Shown in pieces: positions 17,287 to 24,621 of a DNA stretch of 64,000 nucleotides. The notes beneath the pieces were generated by a model. That model was not told where the DNA came from. It made no database searches and was given only the letters and a program-made list of their open reading frames with translations. Position 1 is the first letter of the stretch, and every line of letters begins with the position of its first letter. This stretch comes from Embleya scabrispora DSM 41855 (lineage in GTDB: Bacteria > Actinomycetota > Actinomycetes > Streptomycetales > Streptomycetaceae), in contig NZ_KB889640.1 in NCBI RefSeq assembly GCF_000372745.1, forward strand, positions 62,194 through 126,193. The letters run 5' to 3'. The position numbers and the translations under genes were made by a program.

Positions 17287-18839
17287 TGGGTTTCCTCCTC
17301 GAATGTGCTCGCTTCGTCGCCGCCGGCCGGTTCGATTTCGGCTTCGATCCGTTGAGCCTGCTCGGCGTTCGGGTCGCTCCAGGCCGGCACGTGCAACCGG
17401 ATGTGCCGGTCGCCGTCGTGGTGGAACGGGTCGCGGATCGTGGTGCCGTCCTCGCGCAGGCCGTCGCAGCGCCAGCCGCGCCCGACCGCGCCGCCCAGGC
17501 CGATACCGCGGGGCAGTCGCCAACTGCCGTGATACGTACCGGCGGCCACGCGCGTGGTGACCAGGCCGGAGTAGTAGACGGTCTCCTCGGGAGGCAGGTC
17601 GGCCGAGGTGGTCAGGGTGACCTCCAGGAGCGCGTCCGAGCCGCCCTCGACCACCTCGACCACACCGTGTGCGGTGTGGCCCCCGGCCGTCACGGCGAGC
17701 TCGACCACGCCGGGCCGTACCGGCGCCACCCGGGCCGAGCCGAGCGCACGCAGCGCGTCGAGCGGCGTCCAGGTCGGTTCGACGCCGAGCACCGAGTACA
17801 CGCAGCCGTCGGCGCGCACGCCCACCGGCGCCACGCTCGCCTGCGCCTGCCCCGTGGCGAGCACGATCCGCTCGGGCAGCCGCAGTCGGGTCAACGGCGA
17901 GTCGGCGTCGCCGAACAGGTGCAGCAGCGCGCTGCCGACCCGCTCGGCCCACGCGCTCTCGTGGTGCGGCGCGTACGGGTCCTCGTGGAAACGCACCTCG
18001 CGGTCCGGCGCGTAGCCGAGGTCGGTGATCAGGTGGTCCACCAGGTCGCGGGTGTGTCGAACGGTGATCAGGCCCTCCATGCCGCCGATGTCGGCCCAGA
18101 TCCGGGCCGGCCCGCGGGCGTTCTGCCTCCGGTGGACCGGTGTCTCGTCGAGCGTGACCGGGTCGACGAAGACCAGGAACGGCGAGAGCACCCCGACCAG
18201 ACCGAACACGTCCGGGCGGCGGAAGGCCAGGTGGTAGCTGACCAGGCCGCCCATCGAGGAACCGAGCACGGCGGTCGCGGCCGGATCCTCGGTGACCGCG
18301 TAGCGGTCCGCGATCAGCGGGCGCAACTCCTCGATCAGGAAGCGCTCGTACAGCTCTCCCCGGGCGAGCGCGCGCGGGTCCCGCGGATAGGGCACGTGGT
18401 GGCTGTACTCGGCGCCGCGCGAGTCGCGGCCGTTGTCCACGGCCACCGCCACCAGCGGCGGCAGCAGGCCGGCGCCGATCAGCCGGTCCAGGGTCTCCTC
18501 GACCCGCCAGCTGGGTTCCAGGCCGGTACGGGCGAACACGTGTTGCCCGTCGTGCAGCCACACCACCGGGTAGGGCCCGGCGAGCGGGTCGTAGCCGGCC
18601 GGGAGGTACACGTGTACGTCGCGGGTGTTGTCCAGGTGCGTCGAGCGCACGTCGGTCAGCGTCTCGATCACGCCGGTCGCGGGCACAGTCGGGTCGTCTC
18701 CCGTCTCGGGGCGGTCTCCGGCCACAGGGTGGTCTCCCGTCTCGGAATGGACTCCCGCCTCGGGGCGGGCTCCCGTCTCGCGGCGATCCCCCGCCTCGGG
18801 GTGGGACGCGAGCGCGCCGGCGGGGGTGGCTCGGGTCAC
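17283..18839 (-). CDS. Enterochelin-esterase-like alpha/beta hydrolase in maltodextrin operon (518 aa)
   Basis: Esterase-family alpha/beta hydrolase (the esterase-D/Fes-like group often fused to carbohydrate-binding modules). GTG 18839 overlaps the upstream GH13 gene by 4 bp. After a repetitive 40-residue N-terminus come VHVYLPAGYDP, PVVWLHDGQHVF, LVAVAVDNG and AVLGSSMGGLVSYHLAF. The nucleophile Ser is in GSSMGG. His candidates lie at YAPHHESAW. The C-terminal 150 residues look beta-rich and may be a carbohydrate-recognition or Fn3-like unit. No signal peptide is visible, so a cytoplasmic role is expected. Its place inside the operon suggests it removes acyl groups from, or otherwise processes, imported oligosaccharides. 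That is inference only. Confidence 0.8.
   Translation of the reverse strand: MTRATPAGALASHPEAGDRRETGARPEAGVHSETGDHPVAGDRPETGDDPTVPATGVIETLTDVRSTHLDNTRDVHVYLPAGYDPLAGPYPVVWLHDGQHVFARTGLEPSWRVEETLDRLIGAGLLPPLVAVAVDNGRDSRGAEYSHHVPYPRDPRALARGELYERFLIEELRPLIADRYAVTEDPAATAVLGSSMGGLVSYHLAFRRPDVFGLVGVLSPFLVFVDPVTLDETPVHRRQNARGPARIWADIGGMEGLITVRHTRDLVDHLITDLGYAPDREVRFHEDPYAPHHESAWAERVGSALLHLFGDADSPLTRLRLPERIVLATGQAQASVAPVGVRADGCVYSVLGVEPTWTPLDALRALGSARVAPVRPGVVELAVTAGGHTAHGVVEVVEGGSDALLEVTLTTSADLPPEETVYYSGLVTTRVAAGTYHGSWRLPRGIGLGGAVGRGWRCDGLREDGTTIRDPFHHDGDRHIRLHVPAWSDPNAEQAQRIEAEIEPAGGDEASTFEEETQ
18697..18804 (-). repeat. Six 18-bp tandem repeats encoding a 6-residue motif
   Basis: Six in-register 18-bp units with the consensus TCTCCCGTCTCGGGGCGG on the plus strand. 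In the esterase-like protein they encode repeats of the type RPEAGV / HSETGD / HPVAGD / RPETGD near the N-terminus. Copies differ at 2-6 positions. Confidence 0.9.
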
Positions 18840-20641
18840 GGCTGCTCCACCCGCCAGACGTGGAACGCGGGCCCGTCGCCGGGCATCGGTTCGCCCGGAC
18901 GCAGATCCGGGCCGCCGGTCAGGCTCCGCGCCGCCACCGGCGCCGCGATCGGGCTGTGTCCGGCCCGGTCGACCTGGATCAGCAGCGTCTCCTCCGGCAA
19001 CCACCGCTCGTACAGAACCGTGTCGGCCGCGCAGTGCAGCCAGCGCAGACCGCCCGCGCGCAGCGCACGATGTTCGCGGCGCAGGGCGATCAGGTCGCGG
19101 TACACGCGGTGGGTGTCTTGGTCCCAGCCGGAGGAGTCCCACGGGAAGGGCCGCCGGCCGTCCTCCAGATGCACGCCCTCCACGCCGACCTCGTCGCCGG
19201 CGAACACCATCGGCAGCCCGGGCAGGGTGAACATCAGTGCCGCGCCCAGGTGTTGGTGGTCGCGACCGGCCATCGAGCAGAACCGCTGGGTGTCGTGCGA
19301 GTCGAGCAGGGTCAGGTTGTGGGTGTAGGAGCGCCACGGCAACAACGCGGCGAAGTCGCGCATGACGGCGGCCAGATCGGCGCCGCCGTAGTCGGGGATC
19401 GGGCCGGGCACCCCCCAGAATTCGGTGAGCGGTGCGTCGGCGAGCCAGCCCCAGACCGGGCGGGTGAAGCCGGAGTAGGCCATCGTGCCCTGCCAGCCGT
19501 CGCCGCGCAGCGCCGCGGAGGCGTCGTGCTGGTGCTCGGCGAGCAGCAGCGCGTCCGGCGCGGCGGCGGCCAGCGTGGCTCGGGTCGCGCGGGCCACCTC
19601 GGCGTTGCGGTCCTGGGTGCCGTACCGGCCGGCCGACTGCGCGACGTCGATACGCCACCCGTCCAGGCCGAAGTCGCGCGGGTAGCGGGCGACCACCGAG
19701 TCGGGTCCCTCGTACAGCCGGGCGCGCAGCTCGGCCGAGGTGTGGTCGAACTTGGGCAGGGTGTCGACGCCGCAGAACGACGCGTAGCGGTCGCGGTCTC
19801 GGGGGTCGAAGTAGTAGAAGCCCGCCTCGACGGAGTCCGGTTCGGCCTGTCCGCGACGGAACCACTCGTGTCCGTTCCCGGAGTGATTGAGCGTCAGGTC
19901 GCCGATCACCCGCATCCCGCGCCGGTGCGCCTCGGCGGTCAGCGCACGCAGCGCCTCGTCGCCGCCGAGCAGCGGGTCGACCCGGTCGAAGGTGGTCGCG
20001 TCGTAGCGGTGGTTGGAACGGGCCGGGAAGAACGGCGTGAGGTAGATGACGTCGGCGCCCAGCTCCTGGATGTGGTCGAGCCGGTCCACGACTCCCCACA
20101 GGTCGCCGCCGTACATCTGTTGCAGGGCGCCGGCGGTGCCCCAGCCGACCGGTTCGTCCCATGCGGCGGGCCGGGCCCAGTCCGGCATGGCCGCGTCGCG
20201 CTGCCGGGCGGAGCGGGCGAAGCGGTCGGGGAAGATCTGGTAGACCACCGCGTCGGCCGCCCAGGCGGGCGGCGCGGGGTGGGTCGTGAGCGTGAAGTCG
20301 CCGGTGTCGGGCACATCGCGCGCGGCGATGCCGGCGCCGGTGAGCCAGCGGTTGCCGTCCGGGGTGTCCAGCAGGAAGCGGTAGCCGAACTCGGTGCTCC
20401 CGACCTCGACACCCACCCGCCACCAGGTCTCGTCGCCGACCACGCGGTCCACCTTCGCCGCGGTGAACACCGGTTCGCCGTCCAGCTTGGTGCGCACGTG
20501 CACGCGCTTGGTACCGGCTGCGGTGCGGGTGCGGACGAAGAGCTCCACGCGCTCGCCGGGATCGGGCGACGGGTTGCTCACGTATCCCGGCGAACCGTCG
20601 TGATGTGCCACTGCGTTACAGAGTGTTTCCGGTGGGTGCAT
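18836..20641 (-). CDS. GH13 neopullulanase/maltogenic amylase-type enzyme (601 aa)
   Basis: First gene of the operon; hydrolyses maltodextrins or pullulan-like glucans. ATG 20641 has GGAG 11 nt upstream. An N-terminal beta domain (residues 1-125) resembles the N-domain of neopullulanases. The barrel follows from WAADAVVYQIFPDRF. Region I is DLTLNHSG, region II DGWRIDVAQS (nucleophile Asp), region III LLAEHQHD (Glu), and region IV LLDSHDTQRF (Asp). The GYRF and DGNRW segments in the N-domain fit glucan contact. No signal peptide is visible, so it probably acts inside the cell on transported dextrins. Confidence 0.9.
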   Translation of the reverse strand: MHPPETLCNAVAHHDGSPGYVSNPSPDPGERVELFVRTRTAAGTKRVHVRTKLDGEPVFTAAKVDRVVGDETWWRVGVEVGSTEFGYRFLLDTPDGNRWLTGAGIAARDVPDTGDFTLTTHPAPPAWAADAVVYQIFPDRFARSARQRDAAMPDWARPAAWDEPVGWGTAGALQQMYGGDLWGVVDRLDHIQELGADVIYLTPFFPARSNHRYDATTFDRVDPLLGGDEALRALTAEAHRRGMRVIGDLTLNHSGNGHEWFRRGQAEPDSVEAGFYYFDPRDRDRYASFCGVDTLPKFDHTSAELRARLYEGPDSVVARYPRDFGLDGWRIDVAQSAGRYGTQDRNAEVARATRATLAAAAPDALLLAEHQHDASAALRGDGWQGTMAYSGFTRPVWGWLADAPLTEFWGVPGPIPDYGGADLAAVMRDFAALLPWRSYTHNLTLLDSHDTQRFCSMAGRDHQHLGAALMFTLPGLPMVFAGDEVGVEGVHLEDGRRPFPWDSSGWDQDTHRVYRDLIALRREHRALRAGGLRWLHCAADTVLYERWLPEETLLIQVDRAGHSPIAAPVAARSLTGGPDLRPGEPMPGDGPAFHVWRVEQP

Positions 20642-20714
20642 GGTGTTTGCGACTCCGAAACATGCCGTTCATCAGGTCGAATGTCGAGGAGCGTAAAAGC
20701 AATCCGTGAAGCAC

Positions 20715-20770
20715 TGCAACATTCTGCAACATGTTTCAAAGATTTTGTTGCATCGGCGAAACGCGTTTCG
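20715..20770. promoter_or_regulatory. Operator region between the maltodextrin operon and lacI-type regulator
   Basis: CGAAACGCGTTTCG at 20757-20770 is a perfect 14-bp palindrome with the central CG typical of LacI-family operators. Just upstream lie two direct TGCAACAT copies (20715-20722 and 20725-20732) and an inverted TGTTGCA (20746-20752). Direct TGCAA-type repeats are also known in Streptomyces malE regulatory regions. The sites sit about 75-125 bp from the operon start and 70-120 bp from the regulator start, fitting control of both promoters. Confidence 0.75.
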
Positions 20771-20837
20771 ATAGCGTGGGCCGCGCCGCCGAGGGCTTCG
20801 GGGAGAGGCTCGGGACAGAGGAAGAGGTGACTGTCGC

Positions 20838-21854
20838 GTGACGCTGGAGCGACCTTCGGTCCGCAGGATCGCCGACCGGATCGGGGTGAGCGCGGCCACC
20901 GTGAGCCGCGTGCTCAACGACAAACCCGGGGTCGCCGAGCACACCCGCACCCGGGTCCTGGACGCCATCCGCGAGCACGGCATGGTCGCACCCGCCCCGG
21001 TCGGCCGGCCGTTCGTCGGCATCATCGTCCCGGAGCTGGAGAACCCCGCCTTCGCGCTGCTCGCCGGCGCGATCGAGGCGCGGCTGAGCCAGTACGGCGT
21101 CACCGCCCTGATCGGCAGCTCCACCAAGCACGGGCCCACCGAGCTGGACTACATCGAAACACTGTTACGGCGTGGCATCGAGGGACTCGTCCTGGTCTCC
21201 GGACGCCACGCCAACCCCGAGGCCGACCACGGCTTCTACTGGCATCTGCACCAGAAGCACGTGGCGATGGTCCTGGTCAACGGCGGCGTACCGGGCCTGC
21301 CCGTGTCCACCGTCACCACCGACGAGGCGGCCGGCGCCGCGATGGCGGTCGCCCATCTGCACAGCCTCGGGCACACCCGGATCGCGCTGGCGGGTGGCGA
21401 GGAGTTCTACCGCCCGTCCCGGCACCGGCTGGCCGGCTACCGGGCGGCGATGACGGCCACGTTCGGCGGCTGCGACGACGCGTTGTACATCGAGTCCACC
21501 TACTCGATCACCGGCGGCCAGGCCGCGGCGCGCAGACTCCTGGACGCGGGTGCGACCGCGATCATCACCGGCAGCGACCTGATGGCGCTGGGCGTGGTCT
21601 CGGCGGCGCGCGAGGCGGGCCGCCGGGTGCCGCACGACGTCTCGGTGGTGGGCTACGACGACTCCTACCTCGCGGCGCACAGCGACCCGCCGCTGACCAC
21701 CGTGCAACAACCCATCGAACAGATGTCCACCGCCATCGCGACCGCGATGTGGCAACGACTCCAGGGCTACCACACACCCCACGTCGACCACCGCTTCGCT
21801 CCGCGCCTCATCGCCCGCTCCTCCACGGCGGCCGCGCACCTCGACGGCACCTGA
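20838..21854 (+). CDS. malR: LacI-family transcriptional regulator of the maltodextrin operon
   Basis: DNA-binding repressor (338 aa). GTG 20838 begins VTLERPSVRRIADRIGVSAATVSRVLN, the standard LacI helix-turn-helix followed by the hinge helix region. The rest is a periplasmic-binding-protein-like ligand domain (VGIIVPELENPAFALLAGAIEARL, GLVLVSGR, TVTTDEAAGAAMAVAHL, ALAGGEEFYRPSRHRLAGYRAAM, AIITGSDLMALGVVSAAREAG, VVGYDDSYLA, LTTVQQPIEQM). It is divergent from the six-gene operon with palindromic sites between. By family and position it should repress uptake and degradation until a maltodextrin binds. Confidence 0.92.
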   Translation: MTLERPSVRRIADRIGVSAATVSRVLNDKPGVAEHTRTRVLDAIREHGMVAPAPVGRPFVGIIVPELENPAFALLAGAIEARLSQYGVTALIGSSTKHGPTELDYIETLLRRGIEGLVLVSGRHANPEADHGFYWHLHQKHVAMVLVNGGVPGLPVSTVTTDEAAGAAMAVAHLHSLGHTRIALAGGEEFYRPSRHRLAGYRAAMTATFGGCDDALYIESTYSITGGQAAARRLLDAGATAIITGSDLMALGVVSAAREAGRRVPHDVSVVGYDDSYLAAHSDPPLTTVQQPIEQMSTAIATAMWQRLQGYHTPHVDHRFAPRLIARSSTAAAHLDGT

Positions 21855-21858
21855 GGGG

Positions 21859-21905
21859 CCCGGCCCCCTCGGGCTCGAACTCGGTTCGAGCCCGAGGGGG
21901 CCGGG
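21859..21905. terminator. Strong bidirectional terminator (22-bp stem, 3-nt loop)
   Basis: A perfect inverted repeat with arms 21859-21880 and 21884-21905 (loop TCG), 5 bp after the lacI-type stop and before the convergent GTPase gene. No other gene is visible up to 22071. Confidence 0.92.
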
Positions 21906-22071
21906 GAGCGCCGGGCAGTGGGTCCTGCGGGCGCTCGCCCGGCGGATGGTGGGCCGACGGGCGACAGGCGGCAAGCGGTGGGCGGTGGGCGGTCCGGAGG
22001 CTGTTCGGCGGCGCCGGCGCCCCTCCCGGCACGAACCGATCCCCGCCCATCGGCGCGCCGGCGCCCGCCAC

Positions 22072-24063
22072 TCACGTACCGCGCACCCGGCCCAGGGTGT
22101 GGAGCAGGTAGCGGTCGTGGTCGTAGGGGTCGGGCCCCGTCTGCGGGCGGGTCGGGAGTGGGTGGCCGGTGAAGGGACGGTGTCCGTCGAACTCGCTGAC
22201 CAGGACCCCCTCCCCGCGGGTCGCCTCCGGCAGTCGCCGGGTGACCCCGTGCACCTCGGCCGCCGGAATCGTGCCCCGCACCAGGCATCGGTCCCCTCGC
22301 GTGCTCTGCTCCTCCGGGATGGCCCGCGCGCCGCTCAGCAGCGCGACGACCGCCCCCGCGCTCGCCCCGGGTGCCTCCAGTTCGAACCGGTGGATCGGCT
22401 CGAACACCCGGGTCCCGGCCCGCTTGAGCGCGTCGCCGACCACCAGCGGCGTCACGTTGCGGAAGTCGCCCGCCGCGCTTATCGGGCTCGCATAGCCGGT
22501 CCGGGTCAGCGTCACCGCGCAGTCCAGCACCTCCCAGCCGTGCACGCCCTGCCGGAGCGTGGCGTGCACCGCCTCCTCGATCGCCCGGTGGAAGGCGAGC
22601 GGCAACCCGCCGAGCCGGACACCCAGCCGAAAGACGATCCCGGCCCCGTGCGCCGCCGGTTCGATCCGCAGACCCACGGTCGCCCAGAAGAAGTTCACCC
22701 CGTCGCCGGCGATCTCCCGCACCGCCTCGCCCACCGCCACCGGCTTCTCGAAGTACAGCGGACGCGATTCCTCGAAGGCGACCCGCAGGCCGAACGTGTC
22801 GGCCAGCGTCGCGCCGATCACCTCCTTCTGCACCTCGCCGTACAGGCGCACCGAGATCGCCCCGGTCTCCTCGTTGGTGCGCACGTCGATCATCGGGTCC
22901 TGCTCGGCGATGCGTTGCAGCGCGGCGTGGAGCGCGGGACGCTGCCGGGGACTCTCCGGCGTCACCCGCGACTCCAAAGTGGGCGGCGCGAACAGGCCCC
23001 GGGTGGGCAGCCCGTCGGCGGACCCCAGCTGATCACCCACCCGCGCCTCCGCCAGTCCCCGGACCTTGGCGATCGTGCCCGCGGTCGCATCCGCGTCGCG
23101 CAGCCGGGTGCCCTCGTCGAACACCTGGACCGCGGAGGTACGCCCGACCAGTTCGATCACCGCGCCGCCGTGGTCGCGGCGGTGCAGGGTGACCTCGGCA
23201 CGCGGGCGAAGGGTGCCGCTTCGGGTGCGGACGTACGCGATCTTCTCCCCCGCCCGTCCGCGTTCGATCTTGAGGACCACCGCCCGCAACGGTTCTTCGG
23301 CCGCCTCCGCGCCGACTCGGGGCAGTAGTTCGGCGATGCCGCGCACCAGCCGGTCGACACCCTCGCCGGTGATCGCGGAACCGAAGAACACCGGGTATAC
23401 CCACGCGTGTTCGACGTGGCGCGCCAACTCGCGTCGGTAGTCGGCCTCGGTGAGGGTGATCCGGTCGTCCAGATACGAATCCACGAACGCGTCACCGTGG
23501 TCGGCGAACGCCTCCGCGAGCCGGGCGGTGAAGTGCGCGTCGGCGCCGGTGAACGGTTCGAAGCGCGCGTCCGGGGTGCCGAGGTCGTCGACCGAGCCCA
23601 TCGCGACGCAGTTCGGGCCCAGTTCGGCGGCGATCGCTTCGAGCAGGTCGCCATGGCGCGCGCCGCGGCGATCGATCTTGTTGACGAACACCAGCACGGG
23701 AATGCGCAGACGGACAAGTGAGCGGATCAATACTCGCGTTCGGGCTTGGACCCCCTCGACTGCGGACACCACGAGCACGGCACCGTCGAGTACCCGCAGC
23801 GCCCGTTCGACCTCGGCGACGAAGTCGGAGTGGCCCGGCGTGTCGATCACGTTGACCCGCAGGTCGCCGATCCGAAACGCGACCACGGCGGACTGGATGG
23901 TGATGCCGCGCCTGCGTTCGAGTTCGAGCGAATCGGTCTGGGTGCTGCCCGCGTCGACGCTGCCGATTCGGGTGATCACACCCGTGTCGAACAGCAGACG
24001 CTCGGTCAGGCTGGTCTTGCCGGCGTCAACATGCGCGACGATCCCGATGTTCAAGTGGTTCAT
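22072..24063 (-). CDS. TetM/OtrA-like ribosomal protection GTPase (663 aa)
   Basis: Translation factor GTPase of the EF-G-like ribosomal-protection family, which releases tetracycline-type drugs from the 30S subunit. ATG 24063 gives MNHLNIGIVAHVDAGKTS, aligning with the usual OtrA/TetM start. G motifs are AHVDAGKT (residues 10-17), RGITI, DTPGH and NKID, all intact. Domains III-V follow (DPMIDVRTNEETGAISVRLYGEVQKEVI; NFFWATVGLRIEPA; PISAAGDFRNVTPL). It is longer at the C-terminus than minimal TetM but within OtrA range. It lacks a neighbouring tetracycline cluster, so it may give intrinsic resistance or serve a related ribosome-rescue role. Confidence 0.88.
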   Translation of the reverse strand: MNHLNIGIVAHVDAGKTSLTERLLFDTGVITRIGSVDAGSTQTDSLELERRRGITIQSAVVAFRIGDLRVNVIDTPGHSDFVAEVERALRVLDGAVLVVSAVEGVQARTRVLIRSLVRLRIPVLVFVNKIDRRGARHGDLLEAIAAELGPNCVAMGSVDDLGTPDARFEPFTGADAHFTARLAEAFADHGDAFVDSYLDDRITLTEADYRRELARHVEHAWVYPVFFGSAITGEGVDRLVRGIAELLPRVGAEAAEEPLRAVVLKIERGRAGEKIAYVRTRSGTLRPRAEVTLHRRDHGGAVIELVGRTSAVQVFDEGTRLRDADATAGTIAKVRGLAEARVGDQLGSADGLPTRGLFAPPTLESRVTPESPRQRPALHAALQRIAEQDPMIDVRTNEETGAISVRLYGEVQKEVIGATLADTFGLRVAFEESRPLYFEKPVAVGEAVREIAGDGVNFFWATVGLRIEPAAHGAGIVFRLGVRLGGLPLAFHRAIEEAVHATLRQGVHGWEVLDCAVTLTRTGYASPISAAGDFRNVTPLVVGDALKRAGTRVFEPIHRFELEAPGASAGAVVALLSGARAIPEEQSTRGDRCLVRGTIPAAEVHGVTRRLPEATRGEGVLVSEFDGHRPFTGHPLPTRPQTGPDPYDHDRYLLHTLGRVRGT

Positions 24064-24621
24064 GACGGCCAGTGGCTCCCGCGGCTGCATCGATGGGACG
24101 AACTCCGTTGAGACCGCTGGTCTTTCCGCGCATGATCCGCGTCCTCTCCACGTCGATTCGTGCCATGCGATGCGCTCCGACCCTAACACCGCGCCCCGCG
24201 GCCACCCGGTTTCCCGCCCCGGGTCGGCGAGGCGACCCGCGGGCCGTCGACGCACACCACCCGCTGCGCACCGCCGCTCGACTCCCGCTCCACACACCGC
24301 TGCGGTGTGCGCTCCGGCTCCCGCTGTGCGGCCCGTACCGTTCTCCGCTGCGCCTTCCGAACCCTCCCGCGTTTCTTCCCTCGCGCCTTTCTCCGTTCCA
24401 TACTCCGCTGCGGCTCGCGTTGCAGCTTGCGTCGCGGCTCACGTTGCAGCTCACGTTGCAGCTCGCGTTGCAACCACCCTCCCACCTGCGTCGTCGCCCG
24501 ATCGCATGCCACCCTGAGGCCATGTCCCGGCACTGCGAGCGCGGCCCGGTGCGTCGTCACGATCCTGAGCCCGCCCGCAGTCGCCCCGGGCGCCGGCCGC
24601 CCCGGTCCGCGGCGCCCGGCC
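24064..24621. other. 558-bp intergenic region with degenerate repeats
   Basis: No gene can be supported here. The half nearest 24063 should hold the promoter and leader of the GTPase. The middle contains CGCTGC/GTGCGCTCC-type short echoes and the 12-bp tandem array at 24411-24470. Minus-strand frames across it give only low-complexity (LQRE)n or Cys/Asn/Ser repeats and are rejected. Confidence 0.6.
24411..24470. repeat. Five 12-bp tandem repeats (CRGCTCRCGTTG)
   Basis: Five adjoining 12-bp units: CGGCTCGCGTTG, CAGCTTGCGTCG, CGGCTCACGTTG, CAGCTCACGTTG, CAGCTCGCGTTG. They lie about 350 bp upstream of the ribosomal-protection gene. Confidence 0.85.

Noticed and set aside
18697-18804. CRISPR-like regular repeats
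   Set aside because: The units are 18 bp and contiguous with no spacers, lie inside a coding frame, and no cas genes are present.
24026-24523. Minus-strand frame with LQRE repeats in the leader of the ribosomal-protection gene
   Set aside because: The repeats come from the 12-bp DNA array; all frames there are low complexity and there is no start signal.
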